The translations under genes were made by a program, and so were the position numbers. Below, piece after piece: positions 54,744 to 63,908 of a DNA stretch of 64,000 nt (the stretch's first letter is position 1; the number at the start of each line of letters is the position of its first letter). Below the pieces are notes generated by a model. The model worked only from the letters and a program-made list of their open reading frames with translations. It had not been told where the DNA came from and did no database searches. This stretch comes from Eubacteriales bacterium (GTDB lineage: Bacteria; Bacillota; Clostridia; Lachnospirales; Lachnospiraceae). The DNA is taken from assembly GCA_030536555.1 (NCBI GenBank), contig JAUNPU010000010.1, forward strand, positions 53,821 to 117,820. Direction: 5' to 3'.

Positions 54744-55082
54744 CTACAGGGCATTTTCCCCGCGTTCACCGGTACGGATCCGGACTGCATCCTGCACATC
54801 ATAAATGAATATCTTGCCGTCACCATAATTGCCGGTATTGATTTCCTTTACAACCCGATCCACAATCTCCTCTGCCACCGGCTCTGCAACTACCGTTTCC
54901 ACCTTCACCTTTGGAAGCAGATTCACCGTGTATTCCGTCCCCCGGTACATCTGCTTGTAGCCCTTCTGGTTGCCATATCCCATGATGTTGCTGATCATCA
55001 GACCATTGGCCTTGCAGGACTCCAGGATTCCCTTCAAATCCTCCAGTTTCTCCGGCTTGATGATGATTTCCAGTTTTTTCAT
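54744..55082 (-). CDS. glnB: PII-family nitrogen regulator
   Basis: 112 residues from the ATG at 55082 after GAGGAGG; the longer frame runs through the leader hairpin. Trimeric PII fold: MKKLEIIIKPEKLEDLK, T-loop with Tyr51 in MYRGTEYTVNLLPKV, the B-loop region and C-terminal GDGKIFIYDVQDAVRIRTGE, which binds ATP. It senses 2-oxoglutarate and energy state and blocks AmtB when nitrogen is plentiful. The gene order glnB/glnK-amtB is conserved in bacteria and archaea. Confidence 0.96.
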   Translation of the reverse strand: MKKLEIIIKPEKLEDLKGILESCKANGLMISNIMGYGNQKGYKQMYRGTEYTVNLLPKVKVETVVAEPVAEEIVDRVVKEINTGNYGDGKIFIYDVQDAVRIRTGERGENAL

Positions 55083-55127
55083 ACAGTCATCCTCCTCTTT
55101 TTTGCCTGATTCGACACTTTTATCTGA

Positions 55128-55185
55128 AAATAACAAAAGAACGGCGGAATTTCCACTTAGGAACTCCGTCGTTCTTTTGTTATTT
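55128..55185 (-). promoter_or_regulatory. Long leader hairpin of the glnB-amtB message
   Basis: AAATAACAAAAGAACG and CGTTCTTTTGTTATTT arms extended by GGCGGAA/CTCCGTC type pairing, with a short loop around TCCACTTAGG. The promoter places the RNA 5' end at about 55182, so the message would begin with this stem. It resembles a terminator but has no clean T run; it may be an attenuator or 5' stabiliser. Confidence 0.65.
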
Positions 55186-55188
55186 GCT

Positions 55189-55216
55189 ATTATATTCCTA
55201 TTTCCAGAAATGTCAA
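55189..55216 (-). promoter_or_regulatory. Promoter of glnB-amtB
   Basis: Minus strand TTGACA (55211-55216), 16 bp, TATAAT (55189-55194). Confidence 0.85.
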
Positions 55217-55272
55217 ACACATTTTTGAAGTTGATTCCGGAAAATCTTTGTGCAACATTGCCAGCAGTGCCG

Positions 55273-55389
55273 GTTCATCTGCCTGCGCCCTCAGCTCTCA
55301 TGGTCCCGCTGGTTATCTGCCTGCTCCTCTCAGCTCTCCCGGTCCTGCTGGTCATCTGCCTGCTCCTCTCAACTCTCCCGGTCCCGCTG
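55273..55389. repeat. Three tandem 39 bp repeats at the 3' end of udp
   Basis: Units 55273-55311, 55312-55350 and 55351-55389. The unit nearest udp contains its last codons and stop (RDRES then TGA); the other two are diverged copies downstream, each carrying a similar stop-containing segment. Confidence 0.8.
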
Positions 55390-56136
55390 GATCAGCAGCT
55401 TCAGCGCCTCAATTCCCACTTGAACCGCCGAGGAGGTATCCTCACTCATCTTCTGGTCCAGTCCGGCTGCCTCCCGCTCCTGATTCCAGATCACATGGAA
55501 GGCAGAACCGCAGCGGCACTTCAGCGCATCCGCCACCACGAACAGCGCTGCCGACTCCATCTCGCTTGCCTTGACGCCCAGGCGCTTCCACGCCTCCCAC
55601 TTCTGAAGAAGCTCATAGGATACCGGCATCTTCGCCGGAGAATGCTGCCCGTAAAATGCGTCCTTGCACTGCACCACACCCACGTGATACTTCTTCCCCA
55701 GCGCCCTCGTCGCCTCCACCAGCGCCGTCAGCACCTCGAAGTTCGCCACAGCCGGATACTCGATCGGCGCATACTCACAGCTGGTATGTTCATATCGGAT
55801 TGCCCCGGTTGCGATCACCACATCCCCGGACTCCACATCCAGATCGATGCCCCCGCAGGTTCCCACACGGATAAAGGTATCCGCGCCGATATTGTGAAGC
55901 TCCTCCATGGCAATCGACGCCGACGGACCGCCGATGCCGGTGGAACACACCGTCACCTTCTCCCCCAGCAGCGTGCCGGTGTATACGGTATACTCCCTGT
56001 TTCGGGACACCAGCACCGGGTCATCAAAATACTGCGCAATGGCCTCGCAGCGCCCGGGATCCCCCGGCAGAATGCAGTACCTTCCCACATCCCCCTCCAT
56101 ACAATGAATATGAAACTGCCGCTCTAATTCCTGCAT
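55369..56136 (-). CDS. udp: Uridine phosphorylase
   Basis: 255 residues. NP-I family: [19 protein letters not shown] (phosphate site), [26 protein letters not shown] and the purine/pyrimidine selective [15 protein letters not shown], which points to uridine. It splits uridine with phosphate to uracil and ribose 1-phosphate. AAGGAGGCG precedes the ATG. It has its own promoter after the phosphohexomutase gene. Its last codons lie in a three-unit tandem repeat. Confidence 0.93.
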   Translation of the reverse strand: MQELERQFHIHCMEGDVGRYCILPGDPGRCEAIAQYFDDPVLVSRNREYTVYTGTLLGEKVTVCSTGIGGPSASIAMEELHNIGADTFIRVGTCGGIDLDVESGDVVIATGAIRYEHTSCEYAPIEYPAVANFEVLTALVEATRALGKKYHVGVVQCKDAFYGQHSPAKMPVSYELLQKWEAWKRLGVKASEMESAALFVVADALKCRCGSAFHVIWNQEREAAGLDQKMSEDTSSAVQVGIEALKLLIQRDRES

Positions 56137-56220
56137 GTGCTCGCCTCCTTATCGCATCATTTCTGGCATTGCCAGATTACTTCAATTTTAACCGGATTCA
56201 TACACTCCTTAGATAATTCC

Positions 56221-56249
56221 ATTCTAACTTATTTAACTTATTTCTTCAA
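56221..56249 (-). promoter_or_regulatory. Promoter of udp
   Basis: Minus strand TTGAAG (56244-56249), 17 bp, TAGAAT (56221-56226), in an AT-rich stretch with repeated AAGTTA. Confidence 0.65.
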
Positions 56250-56270
56250 CAAACTAAGTTAAAATATATT

Positions 56271-57998
56271 CTACTCCGCAAGCGTCTGCACCGCCCCTGT
56301 CAGTGCCGCAAGCTTCGCGTCTGCATCTGCATGGTCTACGCCCTTCACGCCAATATAGAACTTGATCTTCGGCTCCGTTCCCGATGGGCGGATACAGCAC
56401 CAGGCATCGTTCTCCAGCGCAAAGTAAAGCACGTTGGAGGCCGGAAGTCCTGTCGTGCCTTCTGTACCGCTAACAAAATCTTTCCGCACATCTGCCCTGT
56501 AATCCCGGAACTGGCGAACCGCAAGACCGCCAATCTCTGCCGGCACCTGGGTGCGGATGGCTTCCATCATGGTCTGAATCTGCTTCGCACCGTCCTGCCC
56601 TTTCAGGGTTACCGTACAGAGAGCTTCCTTATAGTAGCCATACCGGTCGAAAAGCCGGTTCATCTGCTCACAGAGGGTCCGTCCCTGCTGTCTACACCAT
56701 GCAGCCACCTCACAGAGTGCCATCACAGCCACAACCGCGTCCTTGTCTCTCGCATGGGTGCCCACCAGACAGCCGTAGCTCTCCTCGTAGCCAAACAGAT
56801 ACTCAAAGGAATGCTCCTGCTCAAAGAACTTGATCTGCTCCCCGATATACTTAAATCCGGTCAGAGTCTCGATCAGCTTCACCCCGTAATCCGCTGTGAT
56901 TGCTCTCGCCATCTTGCCGGACACAATGGTGGTGACCACAGCGCCATTCTCAGGCAGCTGCTGCATCGCCTTCTTCTGAGACAGAATGTATTCCAGAATC
57001 AGCATGCCGGACATGTTGCCGGTAAAGCTCTCATAGCTTCCGTTCTCTGGATTCTTCGCGTATACGCCCAGCCGGTCTGCATCCGGGTCAGTGGCGAGCA
57101 CAAGGTCTGCGTCCACCTGCTCTGCCAGCTTCAGTGCCATGGCAAATGCATTCCTGTCCTCCGGGTTCGGATAGCTGACCGTCGGAAAATTCCCGTCGGG
57201 AAGCTCCTGCTCCGGCACTACATACACATTGGTAAATCCCAGCTCCGCCAGAATGCGGCGAACCGGAAGATTGCCCGTTCCGTGAAGGGGCGTGTACACG
57301 ATTTTCAGGCCGCTTCCCTGCTCGCGAACCATATCCGGATGAATCACCAGCTTTTTCAACGCCGCCATATACAGATCATCTGTTTCTTTTCCGATCATAT
57401 GGTACAGTCCCTGCTCCTCTGCCTGTTCCAGTGTCATCGTATTCACCTGAGAAAAGTCGCTGACCGCATTGACCTCCCGGATAATCTCCCCATCTCTGGG
57501 CGCTGTGATCTGGGCACCGTCCTCCCAGTACACCTTATATCCGTTGTACTCCGCCGGATTGTGACTTGCCGTAATCACGATGCCGGAGATGCAGCCAAGC
57601 TGACGAAGGGCAAAGGAAAGCTCCGGCGTCGGGCGAAGAGAATCAAACACATACACCGTGATTCCATTGGCAGCCAGGCACAGCGCCGCCTCTCTGGCAA
57701 ATTCGGTGGAATACCTTCTTGAATCATAGGCAATCGCCACGCCACGCTTCTGCCCGTTCTCCCGGATGATATAGTTTGCAAGCCCCTGAGTAGCTTTCCG
57801 CACGGTGTAGCGGTTCATCCGGTTGGTTCCGGCTCCCAGAATCCCCCGCAGACCGCCGGTTCCAAACTCCAGATTCTTATAAAAGCGCTCCTCGATTTCC
57901 TTCTCATCTTCCCGGATTGCCAGCAGCTCCGCTCTGGTCTCCTCATCAAAGTACGGATCCTCGCACCATTTCTGATATATGTTTTTTGCTTCCATCAT
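56271..57998 (-). CDS. Alpha-phosphohexomutase (phosphoglucomutase/phosphomannomutase)
   Basis: 575 residues. Catalytic Ser145 is in VITASHNPAEYNGYK; the metal loop is DPDADRLG; the sugar loop GYEESYGCLVG and phosphate loop RPSGTEPKIKFYIG follow. The length fits the PGM2-like/PgcA group found in Firmicutes. It interconverts hexose 1- and 6-phosphates. As last gene of the mannan operon it should convert mannose 1-phosphate and glucose 1-phosphate released by the GH130 enzymes. AGAGAGG precedes the ATG. Confidence 0.93.
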   Translation of the reverse strand: MMEAKNIYQKWCEDPYFDEETRAELLAIREDEKEIEERFYKNLEFGTGGLRGILGAGTNRMNRYTVRKATQGLANYIIRENGQKRGVAIAYDSRRYSTEFAREAALCLAANGITVYVFDSLRPTPELSFALRQLGCISGIVITASHNPAEYNGYKVYWEDGAQITAPRDGEIIREVNAVSDFSQVNTMTLEQAEEQGLYHMIGKETDDLYMAALKKLVIHPDMVREQGSGLKIVYTPLHGTGNLPVRRILAELGFTNVYVVPEQELPDGNFPTVSYPNPEDRNAFAMALKLAEQVDADLVLATDPDADRLGVYAKNPENGSYESFTGNMSGMLILEYILSQKKAMQQLPENGAVVTTIVSGKMARAITADYGVKLIETLTGFKYIGEQIKFFEQEHSFEYLFGYEESYGCLVGTHARDKDAVVAVMALCEVAAWCRQQGRTLCEQMNRLFDRYGYYKEALCTVTLKGQDGAKQIQTMMEAIRTQVPAEIGGLAVRQFRDYRADVRKDFVSGTEGTTGLPASNVLYFALENDAWCCIRPSGTEPKIKFYIGVKGVDHADADAKLAALTGAVQTLAE

Positions 57999-58105
57999 TC
58001 CATTTTTCCTCTCTTTTCACTCTATTTCCCGAATTTTGGGTACAAAAATAACAGGCAGCCACTTTTTGCAGCCGCCTGCCATCTCTCAACGGCTTTGAAA
58101 AGCCT

Positions 58106-59278
58106 TTACACTCTCTTCAAAAGTTCCAGATTCTGATGAATCAGCTCGCATCTCTGCTTCACGCAGTCCGGGGAACGGTGGGGATCCTGTGGCGTGTGCA
58201 GCGCGTAGTCCTCCAGCTTATCCACCGTGGTCGTCGCCACATGCATCCGGGTATCGCTGGATGCGTAGTAAATATAGACGTCCCCGTTTTCTCTGGCAAT
58301 CGCCCCGTTGGTGAAGACCACATTGGACACATCGCCCACCCGCTCAGCTCCAAGCGGCACCAAAAATACTCCGGACGGCTCTGCGATCACCTTAGTCGGG
58401 TCATCCAGACTTGTCATGAACACATACAGCACATAGCGAAGTCCGGCTGCGGTATTGCGGACCCCATGGGCAATATGGATCCAGCCCTGTTTCCCACGAA
58501 TCGGAACTGCTCCGGCGCCATTCTTCGCCTCGGTCAGCGTGTGGTATACCCGTCTGCTGATAATCCGCTCCTCATCGATGACCGCATGCTCGATATCCGC
58601 ACAAAGTCCGAATCCGATTCCGCCGCCACTTCCGGTCTCGATGAAGCCGTCCATGGGTCTTGTATAGAAGGCATACTTTCCGTCTACAAATTCCGGATGC
58701 AGCACCACATTTCTCTGCTGCGGAGACTGCAGAGTGATGAGATTGTCCAGACGCTCCCAGGTCACCAGATCCTTCGTTCTGACGATGCCGGCAGCCGCCA
58801 CGGCAGCCGACAGATCCGGGTCCTCCCTGTCCTTGCTCTCGGAGCAGAACACCCCGTAAATCCATCCGTCCTCATGCCTGGTCAGACGCATATCATAGAC
58901 ATTGGTCTCCTCCGGACAGGTATCCGGAAGCTGCACCGGATAATCCCAGAAGCGGAAGTTGTCGATGCCATTGTCGCTCTCTGCCACCGCAAAGAAGGAT
59001 TTGCGGTCATTGCCCTCCACCCGGGCAACCAGATAGTATTTTCCGTTCAACTCGATGGCACCGGAGTTCATCACCGCATTGATTCCCAGCCGCTCCATAA
59101 AATAGGGATTCGTCTCCTGATTTAAGTCATACCGCCAGTGAAGAGGCGCATGGTCTCTCGTCAGCACCGGATATTCGTACCGGTCGTAGATTCCGTTGTA
59201 ACGGTCGCTTTTCTTATTTTTCCGCGCAAGCAGCTTCTCCTGCTTCGCCAGTTCTTCCTGATATTTTGGATGAATCAT
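58106..59278 (-). CDS. GH130 phosphorylase, probable 4-O-beta-mannosyl-glucose phosphorylase
   Basis: 390 residues. GH130 five-bladed propeller. Asp129 in [13 protein letters not shown] is the likely general acid. The N-terminal [26 protein letters not shown] and the length match subfamily GH130_1, which converts mannosyl-beta-1,4-glucose and phosphate to mannose 1-phosphate and glucose. The next gene upstream encodes the 2-epimerase that makes this substrate from mannobiose, just 4 bp away, which strongly supports the call. GGAGGAAA precedes the ATG. Cytosolic. Confidence 0.92.
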   Translation of the reverse strand: MIHPKYQEELAKQEKLLARKNKKSDRYNGIYDRYEYPVLTRDHAPLHWRYDLNQETNPYFMERLGINAVMNSGAIELNGKYYLVARVEGNDRKSFFAVAESDNGIDNFRFWDYPVQLPDTCPEETNVYDMRLTRHEDGWIYGVFCSESKDREDPDLSAAVAAAGIVRTKDLVTWERLDNLITLQSPQQRNVVLHPEFVDGKYAFYTRPMDGFIETGSGGGIGFGLCADIEHAVIDEERIISRRVYHTLTEAKNGAGAVPIRGKQGWIHIAHGVRNTAAGLRYVLYVFMTSLDDPTKVIAEPSGVFLVPLGAERVGDVSNVVFTNGAIARENGDVYIYYASSDTRMHVATTTVDKLEDYALHTPQDPHRSPDCVKQRCELIHQNLELLKRV

Positions 59279-59282
59279 CTCG

Positions 59283-60452
59283 TCATTTCCTCCGTTTCAT
59301 CACTTCAAAGCACATTCTTCCATTATGGTAGGGACATTTCCACGGCTCCACGATGGGCTCTCCCTCCACCGGTTTCCCGATAGCGTCCACCCGCCAGAAC
59401 CATTCGGAGCCTTCCCGCGGGTCGATGAGGCAGTTCTTCACATACTCCCAGATGTCCTCTGCCGCCTGCAGGTACTTCTCCTGTCCCTGCTGCTCCCAGG
59501 CATTCACAAATCCCACGATGCCCTCCGCCTGCACCCACCAGATCCGGTCGGTGTTGTCGATACCATTCTCACATTCATTTAAAATGCTGTGATCCACATA
59601 GGCGCGCTCATAGATGTGCTCCGCCAGCGCGGCGGTAATCGGCTTCATCTTCTCTGTATACTTCCGCTCGCCAAGAATCTCAAGCCCCCGGTCAATCAGC
59701 CAGGAGGTCTCGATATCATGTCCGTAGGAATGGAGATCAATCAGCGAATGCCATGCATCGTCGAAAAATACTTCCTGACGGCGCTTCTGCGGATTGTAAA
59801 TCTTATCCCCGAAGGTATCCAGGATTTCCCGCAGCTTCTCTTCCACCTCCGCCTGATGATCGACGCGGTACAGCTCCGTGTACGCCTCGAACACATGAAG
59901 CAGGGTGTTCATGGTGCGCGACGCCATCACGCCATTTTCCGAAAGCTTCTCATTGGATGCCGGGCGGAACTCCCGGTCATAGGCTTCCCCGTACCCGATC
60001 TCATCCCGGCACCGGCTCTCGATCAGATCAAACAGCTCGTAAGCCAGCCGCAGCGCCTGCTCATCGCCGCTGGCGTCATAGTAGGAAGCCAGAGCATAGA
60101 TGGCAAATGCCTGATTGTAGGTGTGCTTTGTCTCATCCTCCACGTCACCGTCAAAGGTCATCGACCAGTAGACGCCGCCGTAGGTCCTGTCCACGCACAC
60201 ATCCCGCAGAAACAGCCATGCATGCTTCGCATATTCCAGAAGCTCCGGCTCCCCCAGCGCCAGATAGGCGTTGGAGAAGAACCAGAGAATGCGGCTGTTC
60301 AGGATCACACCCTTGACCGCCCTTCTGTCCAGCTTCAAATCATAATCCATATATCCGTAAAATCCACCAAACCTCTGATCCCGCAGTCCTTCCCAGAAGG
60401 GAAGCAGCCTGCTTCTCAGATGCTGCTCGATTTCCTGTTCCATTCCACTCAT
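59283..60452 (-). CDS. Cellobiose/mannobiose 2-epimerase (AGE family)
   Basis: 389 residues from the ATG at 60452, seven bases after GGAGG (upstream GTG codons are also in frame). An alpha/alpha six-barrel of the N-acylglucosamine 2-epimerase family. Motifs [28 protein letters not shown] and [20 protein letters not shown] carry the catalytic His residues and aromatic sugar stackers of cellobiose 2-epimerases. It turns beta-1,4-mannobiose into mannosyl-glucose. It lies between two GH130 genes, the known arrangement for mannan-oligosaccharide use. Confidence 0.93.
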   Translation of the reverse strand: MSGMEQEIEQHLRSRLLPFWEGLRDQRFGGFYGYMDYDLKLDRRAVKGVILNSRILWFFSNAYLALGEPELLEYAKHAWLFLRDVCVDRTYGGVYWSMTFDGDVEDETKHTYNQAFAIYALASYYDASGDEQALRLAYELFDLIESRCRDEIGYGEAYDREFRPASNEKLSENGVMASRTMNTLLHVFEAYTELYRVDHQAEVEEKLREILDTFGDKIYNPQKRRQEVFFDDAWHSLIDLHSYGHDIETSWLIDRGLEILGERKYTEKMKPITAALAEHIYERAYVDHSILNECENGIDNTDRIWWVQAEGIVGFVNAWEQQGQEKYLQAAEDIWEYVKNCLIDPREGSEWFWRVDAIGKPVEGEPIVEPWKCPYHNGRMCFEVMKRRK

Positions 60453-60484
60453 CACCACGCCTCCATGATTCCTTGTCCTGCTGT

Positions 60485-61498
60485 CTACCGGATTCCCAGC
60501 TCCCGGTCGCTTTCTGTCAGTCTGCTGTGTTCCTTGATGTAAGCGGCAATCTCATCCGCTCTGGTAAAAGCCAGGGCGATGTAGCTGTCTGCCGCCCCAT
60601 AATAGATGGCGATTCTTCCGTCCTCCGGGTCGCAGATGGTCGCACAGGGGAAGCACACATTTGGCACAAAGCCCCGCTCCTCGTACCACTCCTCCGGGGT
60701 AATCAGGAAGTTTTCACAGCGGTACTTTACGATGGACGGGTTCTCCAGATCCAGAATTGCGCCGCCGATGCTGTACACGTAGCCATTGCAGGTCCCGGTC
60801 ACACCGTGATAGAACAAAAGCCATCCCTCATCCGTCTCAATCGGAGCCGCGCCGCCGCCGATCTTCAAGGACTGCCACCACTCATTTCCCTTGCCCATCA
60901 CATGACGGTGTTTTCCCCAGAACTTCATATCCGGACTCTCGCTGACAAAAATATCTCCAAACGGAGTGTGCCCGCTGTCACTCGGGCGGGACAGCATCAT
61001 GAAATTGCCATTGATCTTCCGCGGGAACAGTACCGCATTTCTGTTAAACGGCAGAAACGGATTCTCGATTCGGGTAAAAGTCTTAAAGTCCGTGGTCTTT
61101 GCCATGCCAATCGCCGCACCGTAGAAGTCCTGACACCACATGACATAGTAGGTATCCTCCACTTTTACCAGTCGCGGGTCATAGGCATATACCGGCATAA
61201 ACGGCTCGCCTTTCTCGTCCACAAATGGAATCTTGTCCTCGTCAAAATCCCAGTGGATTCCGTCCTGGCTGCGCCCCAGATAGATATACGGAACCCCGTT
61301 CACCTGCTCTCCCCGGAACACGCCGATAAAAGCGTCCTCATAGGGAATCACTGCGGAATTGAAGATACGGGCTACCCCATTTACCGGATTGCGTCCGACG
61401 ATCGGGTTCTCACTGTAACGCCAGATTGGTGCGTTCTGAAGCGAGTTCTGCGGCTCCTGCCACGGCATGGTCTTGATGCTTGGTGCAATGATCTTCAT
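60485..61498 (-). CDS. GH130 phosphorylase, probable beta-1,4-mannooligosaccharide phosphorylase
   Basis: 337 residues. GH130 propeller with general-acid Asp107 in YAYDPRLV, plus GVARIFNSAVIPYEDAFIGVFR, NPFLPFNRNAVLFPRKI and LLFYHGVTGTCNGYVYSIGGAILD. The shorter N-terminus and these motifs match GH130_2, which removes mannose 1-phosphate from mannooligosaccharides, as in Ruminococcus albus RaMP2. It is distinct from the other GH130 gene of the operon. ACAGGAG precedes the ATG. Confidence 0.92.
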   Translation of the reverse strand: MKIIAPSIKTMPWQEPQNSLQNAPIWRYSENPIVGRNPVNGVARIFNSAVIPYEDAFIGVFRGEQVNGVPYIYLGRSQDGIHWDFDEDKIPFVDEKGEPFMPVYAYDPRLVKVEDTYYVMWCQDFYGAAIGMAKTTDFKTFTRIENPFLPFNRNAVLFPRKINGNFMMLSRPSDSGHTPFGDIFVSESPDMKFWGKHRHVMGKGNEWWQSLKIGGGAAPIETDEGWLLFYHGVTGTCNGYVYSIGGAILDLENPSIVKYRCENFLITPEEWYEERGFVPNVCFPCATICDPEDGRIAIYYGAADSYIALAFTRADEIAAYIKEHSRLTESDRELGIR

Positions 61499-61513
61499 AA
61501 TCGTTTTCTCCTG

Positions 61514-63709
61514 TTATCGTTTTATAAAATGTAAAAGGGTTCCGGTATAATCTCCCCAGGTTCGCTCCACCAGCAGCCCGCCGTACATCAGCAGTCTGCC
61601 GCTGTATACCTGACCCGTTCCTTCCAGTTCATAGGTTCCGTCCGGCTCCAGTCCGGCGATTTTCAGCCTGCGGCTGTGGTAATTCGGCTCTGCCAGCACC
61701 TGAATCAGTGTTACCAGCGCCTCAGAGCGATCCTTGGACACCACCTCCCAGCAGTCCCAGGTTCCGTTCTCCTTCCATGAGGCAAGGCGGTAGTAATCTC
61801 CCTCCCGCATCAGCGGCTGATACCGGTGGTACAGTCTGACCTGTTTCTCCACCTCCGCCTGATCCTCAGGTGATATCTTCGTGATATCCAGCTCATAGCC
61901 GAAGGTTCCTGCCAGCGCCACATACCCGCGCGTCTGAAACGGGGTATTTCGCCCGACCGCATGATTCGGGCAGTCGCTGACATGGGCGCCGATGGTACTG
62001 AGGGGATAGAGCAGGGCGGTTCCCTCCTGAATCGCCAGACGCTCCACCGCGTCGGTATCGTCCGAGCACCAGATCTGCGGACTGTAATACAGCATGCCCG
62101 GGTCGAAGCGGGCTCCGCCGCTGGCGCAGTTTTCCAGAAGCAGATCCGGAAATTCCGCTGTCAGCCGCTCCTGCAGCCTGTACACACCCAGCACATAGCG
62201 GTGAAACAGCTCTCCCTGATGGGTTCCGTCCAGATACAGGCTTCCCACGTCCGTAAACTGACGGTTCATATCCCACTTCACATAGGAGATGTTGGCACTT
62301 CTGAGAATGGACGCCACCGACTCATAGACGTAATCCACCACCTCCGGCCGGGACAGATCCAGAATATACTGGGCGCGGCTCTGGGTCAGCTCCCTGCCCG
62401 GATGCTGCACCGCCCACTCCGGATGCTTCCGGTACAGGTCAGAATCCGGGGATATCATCTCCGGCTCAAACCAGATGCCGAACTTCATACCCATCTCCGT
62501 CAGCCGGTCTGCCAGATAAGCCAGACCACCGGGCAGCTTCTCCTCATTTACCACCCAGTCGCCCAGCGAACCCTCGTCGCTGCTGCGCTTTCCGAACCAG
62601 CCATCGTCCATCACCAGCATCTCGATGCCCCGCTTCTTCGCCTCCGCTGCAATCTGCAGGAGCTTTTCGGTGTTAAAGTCGAAGTAGGTTGCCTCCCAGT
62701 TGTTGATTAAGATTGGCCGCTTCTGATGCAGGTACGGACTGCGGATCAGATGGTTCCGGTACAGGTCATGCAGGGTCCGGGTCATTTTCCCGAGACCTTC
62801 ATCCGAATACACGCATACCACCTCCGGCGCGTCAAAGTCTGCGCCCGGCTCCAGCACCCACTCAAATCCCTCCGGGTTGATGCCCATAACCATGCGGAGC
62901 GCCCCAAACTGGGTCTTCTCCGCCATCGCCATGAAATTGCCGGAGTAGACAAAATGCATGCCGTACACCTCGCCGTGTTCCTGATCTGCATTCCGGTCCA
63001 GCACAGCCATAAACGGCTGCACCTGATGCCCCGATTCTCCTCGCGCCGAAGCTGCCAGATATTTTCCGAGGGTCAGCTCCCGGCGGTCCATGATGTGCTC
63101 TCTTGCCCAGGAGCCGTGGAGCGTCAGGGTATCCCAGTCGCCGCAGTCCATATCCAGACAGGCGCTCAGCACCTTCTCCAGATACAACGTCTGCGAACCC
63201 CGGTTGGAACAGGAGACACTTCGCATCAGTGCATCGCTGTCCTCAAACACGCTGTACCGCAGCGTCACATGAAGTCCAGTCACCGGATCCTGCGCGTACA
63301 GCTCCAGGGTCTGACCGCCGCCCTGCTCGCCTTCGCCGCAGAATGTAGCCGGAAGTCCCGGCAGTCCCGGCTTGCCCTGGATGATCTGATATCCCTCATA
63401 GTGAAGCTCACAGCCCCGGTAACCGCTCTCCGTCCTGACATTCAGGCTGCTTTCCCGGTAGTCGCCCACGCCCCAGGTGGAATACTCCCACGGGTAGGTG
63501 TCTGCAAAGGAGCATTTCTCCCGTTTCTTCTGCGCCGGAGTAAAAGGATGCTCCCCGGTCCGCATCAGATATCCGCAGCGGGCGTCGCCCAGTCTCTTTC
63601 CGTAATACACATGTCCTATGTAGATGCCGTCCGTAATCCCGATTACATACTCTGTATTCGGTGTGGTAAGACGAAACAACTGTTCTTTCTCTAAATACTC
63701 AATTCCCAT
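61514..63709 (-). CDS. Alpha-galactosidase, GH36
   Basis: 731 residues, normal for the tetrameric GH36 group. N-terminal beta-supersandwich, central TIM barrel (about 330-640) and C-terminal beta domain. LLVMDDGWFGKRSSDEG lies in the active site; the nucleophile Asp480 is in YVKWDMNRQF and the acid/base Asp is in WCSDDTDAVERL (about 549). No signal peptide, so it acts inside the cell. In this operon it would remove alpha-1,6-galactose from galactomannan oligosaccharides before phosphorolysis. GGAGGATAT precedes the ATG. Confidence 0.95.
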   Translation of the reverse strand: MGIEYLEKEQLFRLTTPNTEYVIGITDGIYIGHVYYGKRLGDARCGYLMRTGEHPFTPAQKKREKCSFADTYPWEYSTWGVGDYRESSLNVRTESGYRGCELHYEGYQIIQGKPGLPGLPATFCGEGEQGGGQTLELYAQDPVTGLHVTLRYSVFEDSDALMRSVSCSNRGSQTLYLEKVLSACLDMDCGDWDTLTLHGSWAREHIMDRRELTLGKYLAASARGESGHQVQPFMAVLDRNADQEHGEVYGMHFVYSGNFMAMAEKTQFGALRMVMGINPEGFEWVLEPGADFDAPEVVCVYSDEGLGKMTRTLHDLYRNHLIRSPYLHQKRPILINNWEATYFDFNTEKLLQIAAEAKKRGIEMLVMDDGWFGKRSSDEGSLGDWVVNEEKLPGGLAYLADRLTEMGMKFGIWFEPEMISPDSDLYRKHPEWAVQHPGRELTQSRAQYILDLSRPEVVDYVYESVASILRSANISYVKWDMNRQFTDVGSLYLDGTHQGELFHRYVLGVYRLQERLTAEFPDLLLENCASGGARFDPGMLYYSPQIWCSDDTDAVERLAIQEGTALLYPLSTIGAHVSDCPNHAVGRNTPFQTRGYVALAGTFGYELDITKISPEDQAEVEKQVRLYHRYQPLMREGDYYRLASWKENGTWDCWEVVSKDRSEALVTLIQVLAEPNYHSRRLKIAGLEPDGTYELEGTGQVYSGRLLMYGGLLVERTWGDYTGTLLHFIKR

Positions 63710-63908
63710 GGCATATCCTCCTGTTGTTGTTCGTATCGGTTAAGTTAAAGCATGGTGTTTTGCTGCTGTTTATGATGAACGGATGCCAAATCCGCTGCTT
63801 CCCTCGTTCTGTTCGATTGTCCCCGGGTATCCGGGAAAGCGCCCAAAGACGCTCTCCCCGGTTCCGGTAATTACTGTCATTCACATAATTAGAAGTTCTC
63901 TCTGGCTT
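63710..63908. other. Spacer before the GH36 gene, no clear promoter
   Basis: On the minus strand an imperfect stem CCGGGGAGAGCG/GCGCTTTCCCGG lies near 63818-63848, without a T run. No good promoter boxes were found, so transcription may continue from the upstream gene. Confidence 0.4.

Noticed and set aside
56331..57722. Long plus-strand frame opposite the phosphohexomutase
   Set aside because: Antisense shadow of a well-supported enzyme gene with all catalytic motifs.
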